Part shown: positions 46,037-55,166 of the stretch, one piece after another
Layout: every line of letters starts with the position of its first letter
Numbering within the stretch: position 1 is the stretch's first letter
Assembly (NCBI GenBank): GCA_951813625.1
Contig: CATOTS010000026.1
Coordinates: 27,114-91,113, forward strand
Source: an uncultured Caldilineaceae bacterium
GTDB lineage: Bacteria > Chloroflexota > Anaerolineae > Caldilineales > Caldilineaceae
Reading direction: 5' to 3'
DNA length: 64,000 bases
The notes under the pieces: generated by a model
What the model was told of the DNA's origin: nothing
Database searches by the model: none
What the model saw: the letters and a program-made list of their open reading frames with translations, nothing else
Translations under genes and position numbers: made by a program

Positions 46037-48286
46037 GTGTCCGAATTGTCTTCTTCTGCAAGCCCCTCTACTCCTTTCGCCGCGCCAAAACATGGCGAAC
46101 GCCTCCTCCTCAACCTTGTGACAGGAGTAACCCTATTCGCGCTTGCCTTGGCCGTCGTCCTGTTGCGACTTCATCGACTGAGCGAACTTCCTGAAGGAAT
46201 CGACGCGGGCGAAGGGGCGAATGGAGTGGACGCCCTGCGCGTGCTGCATGGAGAGCACGCAGTCTTCTTCCCCGAAAAAGAGCTGGGACGCGAGGCGATG
46301 GTCGTCTACGCAATGGCGCTCGCCATCTCCTTTTTGGGGCGCACCGAACTTGCGCTGCGTTTGCCCACGGCCTTGGCCAGTGCCGGCACCGTCTTTCTCG
46401 TCTTCTGGTTGGGCCGGGTCCTCTTTGGAAAAGACGGTGCGGGTGAGAGTGTTGGGCCATGGCGGGGCCTGTTCATCGGAGGAGTAGGCGCCAGTCTGAT
46501 GGCGGTTTCCCTTGGCCAGACCATCATCGCTCGAACCGCTTTTAGGACGCCCTTTCTCCCTCTCTTTCTGGCATTCTGTATCGTCCTGTTGTGGGAAGGT
46601 TGGACATTGCGCGCCAGATGGCGGTTGGCGCTGGCGGGCGTCTGCGCCGGACTGCTGCCCTATACTTACATTCCAGCGCGTTTCGCCCCCTTCCTGTTTC
46701 TCCTGCTTGGCTTGAGTTTTCTTCTCTCCTTCACCCGCGGGAAAGGAGGAGACAAAAAAGCGATTCTCTCCAATGTCAATTCCCGCGTGCGGGCAGAACT
46801 GCCATGGGTAGTTCTCTTCGCGGGCGTGGCAGGTCTTGTAGCCGCGCCGATCCTCCTCCACTTTGCGTTGAATCCTGAACATTTTTTCTCAAGAGCCGGT
46901 AAGCTTTCAATTTTCGCTCCGGCCCTTAGCCAGGGAGACCCACTGGGGGCCTTCCTTAGTAACGTGTGGCACCACCTGCTGGCATTTGGCTTTCGCGGCG
47001 ACCCATTCTGGCGGCACAACTACGCCGAGCAACCGATGCTGAACCCTTGGGAAGGCTTCTTCTTCTGGCTGGGCGTCGCCATCGCCGCCTCGCGCTGGCG
47101 GCAACAGCCCTCCTATCGACTCCTGCTGATCTGGCTTTGTGTGATGCTTATACCTGCCTTTCTGTCCGCGGACCCTGACGGACTTGTGCCCAATACCCCG
47201 CGTATGATTGGAGCAGTGCCGGCAGTATACTTGCTCATTGGTGTCGGCCTGTGGGAAGGATATCGATTCCTTGCCAAACGATTCCTAGCGTTTCCGAGGC
47301 CCGCATTGCCCGCCTTCCTCACCAGTGGAGCGGGGCCAGGGGCGGCCCTTGGGGCTGTGATCGGATGTCTCATTCTGGCCCAGGGAATCGCCACTTATCG
47401 CACCTACTTTGGAAACTGGGCAGCCGCCCCCCAAACCTTTACTGCGTACGATCAAGAGTGGACAGAATTGGCTCGCGCGCTGAACGCACAGTCTGCCTCA
47501 GCCGGCACGGTCTACCTGATTCCCTATCCCAAGCCTGAAGAACCCTACGGCTTCCATTACTTGTACCAGGGCACATCGCCGGCTCACCTAGTCCCAGCGG
47601 CCACCCTACACGACCTTACGCAGATGATTGAATTCAAACTAAGGGCTTTGGAGAGTCTCGGAACTGCAAAGGTTGTGACTTGGAAGCAAGACCCTGCACG
47701 CGGGTATTCAAGTGAAGACGATCGAATCGTTGCCATTTTGACCAAGTTTGCGCGTTTGCATGACATCGAGGATAGAGATAGCTTTCGACTCCATACCTTT
47801 ACACATTTAGACCTGGATCGCCCCTGGAACCTATACGAACGTCCCGTGCCCTTGGAAGTACACTATGACGGCGGCATTTCCCTCCTGGGGATTGCCCTGG
47901 GTCAGGGACCGGAGACTCTCCCGTCTTCACTAATGTTTGATCTTAGCAACGCCCAGCCATTGTGGATGGTTCTTCGATGGCAGACCGCCCCTGGGTTAGA
48001 GGTCGTCTATTCTATCTCAGTGCGCTTGCACGACAATGAGGGCGGCATGGTCCATCAGAAGGACGCCGTCCTTACAAGTGATAGTCTTTCGTCAACCAGG
48101 CACTGGAAGCCGGACGAACCGGTCGAAACTTTGCACATTATCAGTCCTCCGCAAGACCTCGCGACCGGCGAATACGAGTTGAGTCTCGTCGTGTACGACT
48201 TTGCAACGCTCAAACCAACTGTCGAATTAGGCGTCTGGGAGGCGGAGAAAGTCCTGGCGCGCCTGCGACTGTCCAATTCTGAGTGA
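46037..48286 (+). CDS. array B paralogue 4: PMT/ArnT-like membrane protein with beta-rich tail
   Basis: About 749 residues. First loop 'LSELPEGIDAGEGANGVDAL' again has Gly in place of the first acid, with Glu kept. 'LGREAMVVYAMALAISFLG' and 'RTELALRLPTAL' follow. The tail has 'HYDGGISLLGIALGQGPETL' and ends 'PTVELGVWEAEKVL'. Two starts are possible: TTG at 45965, with AAAGGTG overlapping the end of paralogue 3, or GTG at 46037, which gives the same 25-27-residue hydrophilic tail as the other copies; the latter is preferred. It ends 60 bases before the IS66 3' end. Confidence 0.82.
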   Translation: MSELSSSASPSTPFAAPKHGERLLLNLVTGVTLFALALAVVLLRLHRLSELPEGIDAGEGANGVDALRVLHGEHAVFFPEKELGREAMVVYAMALAISFLGRTELALRLPTALASAGTVFLVFWLGRVLFGKDGAGESVGPWRGLFIGGVGASLMAVSLGQTIIARTAFRTPFLPLFLAFCIVLLWEGWTLRARWRLALAGVCAGLLPYTYIPARFAPFLFLLLGLSFLLSFTRGKGGDKKAILSNVNSRVRAELPWVVLFAGVAGLVAAPILLHFALNPEHFFSRAGKLSIFAPALSQGDPLGAFLSNVWHHLLAFGFRGDPFWRHNYAEQPMLNPWEGFFFWLGVAIAASRWRQQPSYRLLLIWLCVMLIPAFLSADPDGLVPNTPRMIGAVPAVYLLIGVGLWEGYRFLAKRFLAFPRPALPAFLTSGAGPGAALGAVIGCLILAQGIATYRTYFGNWAAAPQTFTAYDQEWTELARALNAQSASAGTVYLIPYPKPEEPYGFHYLYQGTSPAHLVPAATLHDLTQMIEFKLRALESLGTAKVVTWKQDPARGYSSEDDRIVAILTKFARLHDIEDRDSFRLHTFTHLDLDRPWNLYERPVPLEVHYDGGISLLGIALGQGPETLPSSLMFDLSNAQPLWMVLRWQTAPGLEVVYSISVRLHDNEGGMVHQKDAVLTSDSLSSTRHWKPDEPVETLHIISPPQDLATGEYELSLVVYDFATLKPTVELGVWEAEKVLARLRLSNSE

Positions 48287-48339
48287 CATGAGCAGTTTCC
48301 TTCTGACCCCCACCGCGTTGACCTTTCCCAGTTCTGCAG

Positions 48340-49803
48340 AAGAAACGTAGCTACTGAGCCTGAGAGGTGTCGGGTGTGAAGGGTTGGTCAAGGAAGGCGT
48401 TGTAGATGGCATCAATGGCGTTGAGGCCATGTCTACGACCTGTAGAGATATAGGAACGTATCGCCCAGAAGGCCTGAGCATCGTCTAAGGAGTGGAAGCA
48501 GCCCGATACCTTCGGTTGGACTTTAGTCATGCGCACATCGCGTTCGACGAGGTTGTTGTCAATGGGCTTACGGAAGTCATACATGAAGGCTAAGACGCCG
48601 ACCCCATGTTTGCGTATGCGGTCGCGCAGATTTTTGGGCGGCGACTGTTTGGGTCGGCCGACCGGTCTGGGTTTGGTCTTTGCTGCGCAGGGGTTGTCGG
48701 CAAAGCCTTGGGCAATGAGCGCATCGTACTGTGTCGCGTAGTCGGCCAAGCGGTCTGGTGGCAAGGCAGAATGCAGTGCTGAAGTCGATGCGACTTCGGC
48801 TTTGATGTCCAACAACACACGTTCCATCTGCGCCGCCCATGCTTGGTTGTATTGCTCGGCCACAAAGCGCAGTTCGCGCAGATGATGGACATTGCAGAAA
48901 CTGTGCTGACAGTCGGTAAACGTGAGGTAGGAGCGCCAGTGGTCATGCAGAGCAACGCCCTTGAAGTGGGGCAGGATGCCTCCGACTCGCATAGCGACAT
49001 GCCCCCGTTTGTCGTGGAGGTGGTAGTGGGTCAGCTTCTCTGTGCTGGCCACGTGCAACCATTGCAGGCAACCATCGACACGCAAGCCACTCTCGTCGAA
49101 ATGGACGACAGGAGCAGCGACCAGTTGTTGGCGAATCTCTTCCAGGCTTGCGTGCGTGCGGCTGGCAAGTTGGTGGGCGGCGGCGAGAACGACCGGCTCC
49201 GAAGGCGCATGACCGTAGAGCGCAGTCAGCAACTCTCTGATGCGCGCCAAGGGGATGAACTGTTGACTGTACAGGTAGCAAGCGAGTGCTTTCAGACGGG
49301 GACCATACTGGGTGGGTTGGGTCACGTGGGCGGGAAACGCGCCCTTCACGCACGTACCACAGCCAGGACACTGCTTCACCTCCGCCTGATGCTCTGTCAC
49401 TTCGATGCTGGCCGGTGGGATATCGAATACCTGCCGTTTCATATGCCCTTGAACCGCTACGTCGGTCAGCTCTGTCTGGCAGTGCGGGCAACCCGCCAGC
49501 CCATGCACGACGACATGCTCCGGCTGCGCCACCTGCATCAAGGTGCGCCCTTTGTGTCCGCGTTGCCCACCACGCGGTCTCTGGCCAGACTCGCGTAGAC
49601 TCTTGCGTCTGCCTTTCTTCAGCCCATCGCAGCTCGGCGGCTTGCCGCTATTGTGACTGTTTTTCGTCAGTTGATCCTGCAACCGCTGAATCAACGCCTG
49701 CTGCGCTGCCAACTGCTGCAGCAGAAGCAGAATCAACTCGATCAGCCTTTCCTGGTCTAGGCGCCTTAGTTGTTCGCGGTCTAACTGTACCAATTCGCTC
49801 GTA
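48340..49803 (-). mobile_element. IS66-family element, 5' end lost at an IS982 junction
   Basis: The region carries an IS66 tnpC-type gene whose 5' end stops at the IS982 terminal repeat (49804). No tnpA or tnpB is visible. A related 3' end recurs at 53813. The outer IS66 inverted repeat was not identified with confidence, so the left limit is approximate. Confidence 0.6.
48351..49793 (-). CDS. IS66-family transposase (TnpC), N-terminus truncated
   Basis: About 480 residues of homologous sequence. N-terminal leucine-rich coil ('LIELILLLLQQLAAQQALIQ'), basic 'GKPPSCDGLKKGRRKS' linker, zinc-binding 'CPHCQ...CPGCG' pairs, then the DDE core: Asp in 'VVHFDESGLRVDG', Asp in 'ALHDHWRSYLTF' with 'CNVHHLRELRF', and Glu in 'NNLVERDVRMTKVQPK'. 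The catalytic core is intact. The open frame continues 5' into IS982 sequence, where it encodes unrelated residues, so the original N-terminus has been replaced; a TTG at 49793 is the first plausible start left. It is probably inactive or poorly translated. Confidence 0.85.
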   Translation of the reverse strand: MVQLDREQLRRLDQERLIELILLLLQQLAAQQALIQRLQDQLTKNSHNSGKPPSCDGLKKGRRKSLRESGQRPRGGQRGHKGRTLMQVAQPEHVVVHGLAGCPHCQTELTDVAVQGHMKRQVFDIPPASIEVTEHQAEVKQCPGCGTCVKGAFPAHVTQPTQYGPRLKALACYLYSQQFIPLARIRELLTALYGHAPSEPVVLAAAHQLASRTHASLEEIRQQLVAAPVVHFDESGLRVDGCLQWLHVASTEKLTHYHLHDKRGHVAMRVGGILPHFKGVALHDHWRSYLTFTDCQHSFCNVHHLRELRFVAEQYNQAWAAQMERVLLDIKAEVASTSALHSALPPDRLADYATQYDALIAQGFADNPCAAKTKPRPVGRPKQSPPKNLRDRIRKHGVGVLAFMYDFRKPIDNNLVERDVRMTKVQPKVSGCFHSLDDAQAFWAIRSYISTGRRHGLNAIDAIYNAFLDQPFTPDTSQAQ

Positions 49804-50812
49804 GGACTTATGCTAGTCAGGGAAGGCCAGTTTCTTGATCTGCAGGTAGCAGGGCGCGGCCGTGAGTCGATTGACGTTAATGCATAACGCGTTTGCGGTG
49901 AGCTTGGTGTAGAGGCGGGCGCACAGTCCTTGGAAAGAATGAGCATGGTTGGTCTCGATTTGGAATTGTTTGACCAGCTGGCTGTTGATGGTTTCAATGA
50001 TTTGGCGCAACGAGTTAAAGAGGCGACGGACAGACTTGGGGAGCTGTCGCTTCTGGTTGCGTCGGGTCAAGGTGTGCAGACGGATGCGATTGTGTTGCCA
50101 AAGTTCGGCAGCGACCTCAGCACTGATATAGGCTTTGTCGCCGATGACGTGGCAGTTGCTGTGTTGCGCCAAGAGTTCGCGCCCTATTTTCAAGTCAAAG
50201 ACACTGGCAGGGGCGAGTTCGAAATCGAGGATGAGACCGCCTGCAGTGGTCAGAAGATGGAGCTTGTTACCGAAAACTGGCTCTTAGAGGGAGGCGAACT
50301 TGCCGAAATTTGCGCCATGGGCTGTCCAGTCACCACGCGAATAAGGGGCAAGATGGAACTGAACCACGGGAATGGGCAGACTATCGATTACACAATCCCC
50401 ATCTCGAGAGAGATCGATGCGAGCCAACATCATCTGTCGTATCCGGTTGATGACAAACTGTAACTGCCGCCGTCGCCGATTGAAGCGGCTCTGTTCCGGC
50501 AAGATGGGGAACCTATCCCGATGTGCCTGCATATGACTCAGTAGCTCTGTTTCCACATCCCAACCCAGGCAATCGCCGACGGGACAGATGGCTATCATTT
50601 CACTTCTGCTACACGCCGGCTTGGTCCCCGGTCGTCTCAGATCGCCTTCCAGTTCTTGGCGCATGTAGTCAACGACCACATAGACCCATAGACAGAAATC
50701 GTCAAAGTGCGCTATCATTCGGCTGGTCCTCCTGGCGAGATTCTTTGTTGGTGGCGAACTTCAAAGTAATCTCACCAGGGAACTTTTTTCAAACGCTACC
50801 TAGCATAGGGCC
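49804..50812 (-). mobile_element. IS982-family insertion sequence
   Basis: About 1009 bases. Imperfect terminal inverted repeats of 17 bases with 13 matches: left 49804-49820 and right 50796-50812, sharing the core TATGCTAG. It contains one transposase frame with an internal stop. No target-site duplication is obvious, so the exact ends may be off by a few bases. It abuts the truncated 5' end of the IS66 transposase gene. Confidence 0.68.
49813..50718 (-). pseudogene. IS982-family transposase with an internal stop codon
   Basis: One continuous frame of 302 codons interrupted only by TAA at codon 145 (50284-50286). Reading through it gives an uninterrupted IS982 protein: N-terminal 'MIAHFDDFCLWVYVVVDYM', Asp region 'DGDCVIDSLPIPV', then '...ASL*EPVFGNKLHLLTT', 'GDKAYISAEVAAEL' (Asp) and 'IETINSQLVKQFQIE' (Glu), ending 'YTKLTANALCINVNRL'. 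Both halves are in the same frame, so this is a nonsense mutation rather than a frameshift. It is otherwise well preserved, implying a recent loss. Confidence 0.82.
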
Positions 50813-50984
50813 CGCATAGTCTCTTAACTCTACTATATCCGAAAGAAACGGTTTTTTGTCGCCTTCAGACGGAGTATCCGTCATGGTTGGGTTTGTGCCA
50901 GTCGGGCCGGTAGCTGCTATTGCTACCGCACCCGTACTACGGGCCGCGGATACTGCGTATACGCTTCACAAACGTTTGCAGCCA

Positions 50985-53798
50985 CTACCGGTCTGCAACA
51001 GTCAGAGGAATGAGGGCGTGGTCCGCCCCATCGGGAAGCTGAAGTCGTTGGCCATTGTCGGGGCGATAGACGCCAAGGCGAATCTGATACTGGCCAGCGG
51101 AAAGTTCGGGCGGCAGATAGAGTCCCAACCTCAGACGCTGCGATTCCACTGCCCTATCGTGGACGAGTGACAGATCGGTCTGGGAAAAGAGACTTCCGTT
51201 TTCATCCAGAAGATGAATGAAGAACTTGAGTTGGCCATCCTCTAACTGACGCCACACCAACTCCATAGGGACTATGTCGCCGGCGCGATATGTACGGTCG
51301 GATGACAACCACTCATTGACGGCAAGCGCCTGTTCAAATTGAAGGTCTTTCTGCACAGTGATCAAGCGGCCGGCCGAAGGAAGTGCAAGGATAGCCCGCT
51401 GATCGCAGGTGAGCCATTCAGAACGGCCGCCGCTGGGCTGGGCGACATAGTGGTTTTCCCGGACATACGAATAGATCGCGTCATTCCAGCGGTGATCGGA
51501 CGTGTAGTCCAACAAGAACCAGACAGGTGAGGCGACAGCATCGATCCAGCTGAATTGGCGCTCCAGATAGGGAGGAGCGATCGAGGTCGCGGCATCCGGC
51601 GGAGGTACCATTGTCAACCAGAAACCCTCTTGGGACAAGGGGTTAACGGGCCGTTTGCCCTGCTGGGACGCCACAGCAAGAGGCCGGTCTCCGAATCCTT
51701 CTTGTTGCAGCCAGCTTGCCAGGCGGTGATTGCCGGCAATGATGAGATGCTCAACTGGGATCCCTGACGCAACTGCTGCCAGGCTGTCATAGGGCTCTCT
51801 CATCCACATAGGAGGATCATCATATTTCGGAAAGTCGCGCACGGGGCAAGTGAGGGAAAAGATCGCCGTCTCGGCAGATTGATGTAGGGATGAAAAAGAT
51901 GCGGCATCGAGAGAGGAAGGAGGGGAAAGATAGCTTACGTAAACCGGTTGTTCACCGGGAATGTTCGCCTCGATCGCACAGAGCGAGTTTACGTCATAGA
52001 GGTTCACTTTGGGAAGACAGTTCCAGGCAAATTGCTGGGCCGGCGTCATATTCCAGTCCCAAAACACCGGCCATTCAACGTAGCTAAGCCTCTGGCCATA
52101 AATCGGCTCGATCAACTTTGTCCATATTGATGTAGCGAGATCTTGTTCATAGAAAACCAAGGCATTGAACGGTGTATTCCGGGCAATCCAACGTGACGAA
52201 GCAGGGACAGAGTCATCAGCAAAAGAGATTATGCGATTGGTATGGATACCGGCCACAACTGTGGTCAAAACAACCTGGAAGGCCACGAGTGCGATTACCA
52301 CCCGCCGGCGACGCTCTTCCCAGAGGGTCAGGACATAGCATCCCGCAATGGTAACGCCAACCTGGGCGGGAATGACGCCGCGCATGGCGACTTCGTTGTT
52401 ATTTGGTAGTCGAACAATGAAAGGTATCAGCAGACCAACAGTGGCAAACAACCAGAAGTAGAGCAGGCGGGTCTCTTTCCCCTCAGTCCTGTTAACCGGC
52501 CCTGGTTCCGTGGACTGGTCCTCATCCGCGCGGGCCGCAGATGTGTACAGAATGGGACGAGTCAGCAGCCATAAGAACATTGGCAACAGTATGCCGAATT
52601 TGACAAACAGAAGGAGAAGAATGGTTGCTGGAAACCTGAGCCATGGGAAGGAGGGAAAATCGAGAAACGAAAAGGAGCGCAGTCCGAACGTGAGGGTTTC
52701 AGTCTTTTGGAGGATCGTGACGAAATAGGGGTAGTTCAGGGCGAATGCAAGCAAGGCGGTGATGGCGAGAAAGGCGAGCAAACGCATACGTTGTCTGGTT
52801 CTCAGCAGTTCATACAGATACCAGAGTGCCAAGCCGGGAAGGAGGCCTGCAAAGACCAAAGTGCTGGCCCGAAATAGCGCCACCAGAAGCACGGCAAAGG
52901 CAACGGCTTGAGGGATTCCCCGGTACGGTCTTACAGCGATGTGGTAGAAAATCAGGCCGACGATGGCCAGCCCCAGCATATGTTGTGGCGTGTAGACCTG
53001 AAGCAAGATGGGAGAAGAAATCATTGTCAGGCCATGTTGGGCGTCTACGTCATTGACGCCGCTGCCAATTTGCTGTAAGTCCAATAGCCAAGGGGCGAGA
53101 AGGTAATCCAGCCCGGCAGCGAGGTTAAGAGTTAACAGGCCGAAAAGCTGCACCACCCAAGACCGTGCAAACAGAAAGAGCATGCGTGCCAGGAAAAGCG
53201 TTACCACGTAGGTCTGTACAGTGGCATGGACCAGCCAGGCAAACACGACGCCAACACTGCCCTCGGAAAAGCGGACCACCAGAGCGGGCACGATGTAGTC
53301 CAGGTCATAATAGGTGAAGGGATACAGCGGTTGTCTGGAGTATAAGGAAGGCAGTCCTGTAGCTGCAATCGAAGTCACTTTTGCGAAATGTGCGAAGTCA
53401 TCGGCGACTTTGGAGATCTGCCCCTGAAAAATATTGAATCGAAGGGCCAGGAAGAAGACCGCTAGCACGACAGAAAACAATAACGCGCTGGCACCGGCTC
53501 TGGGCAGCGCGTTGAAGTCAGGCAGCCAGCGAATGACTCGGCTGCGAAAGAGGCGTAACCCGAAGAGAGGAAGTCCCCAGACAGTGAGATAGCCCGCCAA
53601 TAGCGCCCTGTCATTTCCAGGAAAGATGTAACCCAACAGCGCAAGGGAGACCGGGGCAAAAATCATCGAGAGCAGAACTGCGAGCGCGATATTCTCAAGC
53701 CGTTTCCCCTCTTTGCCCAGGGAAGTGGAGATCAGGAGTCCGCCGGGCAGTATATAGAACAGAAATACCAGGGCGATTGTGACGATCAACGACGGCAT
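50985..53798 (-). CDS. large polytopic membrane protein with beta-rich tail
   Basis: 937 residues. The first 530 or so contain 12-14 membrane spans, with the loop 'GQISKVADDFAHFAKVTSIA' and 'SRQPLYPFTYYDLDYIVPAL', as in GT-C-like or YfhO-like proteins; 'ADDFAH' offers the acidic pair. A long soluble region follows, and the C-terminus (about 850-937) has 'VPMELVWRQLEDGQLKFFIHL' then 'PPELSAGQYQIRLGVYRPDNG', the same module type as in arrays A and B. It is a distinct family from both. It lies alone between insertion sequences; an IS66 remnant ends 15 bases before its ATG, so its native promoter has probably been displaced. Confidence 0.82.
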   Translation of the reverse strand: MPSLIVTIALVFLFYILPGGLLISTSLGKEGKRLENIALAVLLSMIFAPVSLALLGYIFPGNDRALLAGYLTVWGLPLFGLRLFRSRVIRWLPDFNALPRAGASALLFSVVLAVFFLALRFNIFQGQISKVADDFAHFAKVTSIAATGLPSLYSRQPLYPFTYYDLDYIVPALVVRFSEGSVGVVFAWLVHATVQTYVVTLFLARMLFLFARSWVVQLFGLLTLNLAAGLDYLLAPWLLDLQQIGSGVNDVDAQHGLTMISSPILLQVYTPQHMLGLAIVGLIFYHIAVRPYRGIPQAVAFAVLLVALFRASTLVFAGLLPGLALWYLYELLRTRQRMRLLAFLAITALLAFALNYPYFVTILQKTETLTFGLRSFSFLDFPSFPWLRFPATILLLLFVKFGILLPMFLWLLTRPILYTSAARADEDQSTEPGPVNRTEGKETRLLYFWLFATVGLLIPFIVRLPNNNEVAMRGVIPAQVGVTIAGCYVLTLWEERRRRVVIALVAFQVVLTTVVAGIHTNRIISFADDSVPASSRWIARNTPFNALVFYEQDLATSIWTKLIEPIYGQRLSYVEWPVFWDWNMTPAQQFAWNCLPKVNLYDVNSLCAIEANIPGEQPVYVSYLSPPSSLDAASFSSLHQSAETAIFSLTCPVRDFPKYDDPPMWMREPYDSLAAVASGIPVEHLIIAGNHRLASWLQQEGFGDRPLAVASQQGKRPVNPLSQEGFWLTMVPPPDAATSIAPPYLERQFSWIDAVASPVWFLLDYTSDHRWNDAIYSYVRENHYVAQPSGGRSEWLTCDQRAILALPSAGRLITVQKDLQFEQALAVNEWLSSDRTYRAGDIVPMELVWRQLEDGQLKFFIHLLDENGSLFSQTDLSLVHDRAVESQRLRLGLYLPPELSAGQYQIRLGVYRPDNGQRLQLPDGADHALIPLTVADR

Positions 53799-53812
53799 AA
53801 GGGGATTCCTGA

Positions 53813-54050
53813 CTACTGAGCCTGAGAGGTGTCAGGGATGAATGGTTGGTCTAGCAGAGTCCTGTAGATGGCAACAATGGTGTGGAGGTCGTGTTTACGA
53901 GCAGTAGAGATATAGGAACGTATCGCGCAGAAGACATGAGCACCTACTGGCGTACGAAAGCAGCCGGATCCCTTCTGTTGGACTTTAGTCATGCGCACAT
54001 CGCGTTCGACGAGGTTGTTGTCAATGGGTTGCGGATGTCATACATGAAGG
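53813..54050 (-). mobile_element. IS66 3'-end remnant
   Basis: About 240 bases matching the 3' part of the IS66 transposase at 48351-48590 base for base over most of its length, with scattered differences. It encodes 'MRMTKVQQKGSGCF' to 'PFIPDTSQAQ'. The match breaks at about 54050, ten bases before the IS630 end, and the frame upstream is already shifted. It is a decayed copy of a related, not identical, element. Confidence 0.75.
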
Positions 54051-54069
54051 GCCTCATGCTAAAGTAAGT

Positions 54070-55166
54070 TCAATTTGAAACCAAAAGTTTTTCGTACTCT
54101 GGGTCGAGTTCGAATTTGGGCCAAAGACGATAAACACCGCTGATTGGGTCGTCATTGATGCGGTCGATCAACTCTTTGCAAGCGTCGAAGAGTCGGCGCA
54201 TCGAATCGTGGCAGTGGTTGCGAGTCACCTCTTCTCGCATCCATTTCCACAGACCTTCGATCGGGTTCAGGTCGGGACTGTAAGCGGGCAAAGCCATGAG
54301 CGTGAAGCCGAGTTCGGCAGCGGCCTTCGGTACGCATTTGGCCCGATGCCAAGGGGCGCCGTCCCAAGTGATCACGACTTCGCTGGGCTCATCGTCCCGC
54401 CATGCAGCCAGGCGCTGCAAGAACTGAATCGTATGCTCTTTGTTGCAGGTGCCTTCATTCCAAATGAAGCAGCGGCCCTCGGCGAAGTCGTAGGCGCCAT
54501 ACCAGTTGATGCGGTGTGCGAGCGGCGCCGAGTCACTCAGTCGCCAAGCCGGTTTGCCTTTTACCGCCCAGGTGTAGCCGATGTCCATGTCGCGATGGAT
54601 GTGTGCTTCATCGATATAGATCAGACGTCTCTGCGACCGCCATACCTGTTCATACAGTTCGTGGAACCGTTGCACAAAGTCAGCTCGTTTGTGCGGGTCG
54701 GCTTTCTTGGGCAATTTTTGGCATCGCTTCCAACCCAGATGCGCCGCACACAAGATGCGGTGCAGTGAACTGCGGGCCAAGTCGCAATCCAGCGCTTGTT
54801 TGAGCCAGAGTCCCAGCTTTTTCAAGGTCCAATTGTGGCCGGGCAACCCGTGGTCGACAGGCTCGCTTTCCACGACAACGCTTACGAGTTGCCTGACCTG
54901 CTTGAAGCTAAAAAAGGGCGACGCCCTCCCGTATGACGATAGCGCACTGCCTCCGGCCCCAACCGATTATAGTCATGCACCCATTTGAGGACCGTTTCCT
55001 TCGTGCGTCCAATCTCTCGCGCCCAGCTACACGCCGTCGTCTGTCCACTTGCGATCATAAACAATGCCAGAAAACGTTCGCGACTGCGCGCATGCTCAGC
55101 TTCCACCGACAAGATGCGCAAATCGGACAAAGACTGGCCCCATTTCGTCAAATCCGGTCGAACCAT
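54070..55166 (-). CDS. IS630-family transposase made by -1 frameshift
   Basis: The first frame (55166 to 54882, 94 codons) is a helix-turn-helix domain ('ACSWAREIGRTKETVLKWVH', 'RYRHTGGRRP'). The second (to 54070) is the DDE domain: Asp in 'YIDEAHIH', Asp in 'ITWDGAPWH', and Glu in 'NPIEGLWKWMRE' exactly 34 residues after the second Asp, the D34E hallmark. The frames overlap at a T TTT TTA heptamer (54915-54909) placed in the zero frame as CCT-TTT-TTA; slipping back one base gives 'PFFSFKQVRQLV' and a continuous protein of about 365 residues. This matches programmed frameshifting known in IS elements. All catalytic residues are kept, so it may be active. Confidence 0.83.
54909..54915 (-). promoter_or_regulatory. 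-1 ribosomal frameshift slippery heptamer
   Basis: T TTT TTA on the minus strand, X-XXY-YYZ type, in frame with the first IS630 frame. No downstream pseudoknot was worked out. Confidence 0.6.

Noticed and set aside
49803..49997. N-terminal 66 codons of the long IS66 open frame
   Set aside because: These codons read the IS982 transposase 3' end in the wrong frame and show no IS66 similarity; the IS66 part begins at the IS982 junction.
50194..50286. Frameshift in the IS982 transposase
   Set aside because: Both halves are in the same frame and the 30 codons between them encode expected IS982 sequence; the only lesion is one in-frame TAA.
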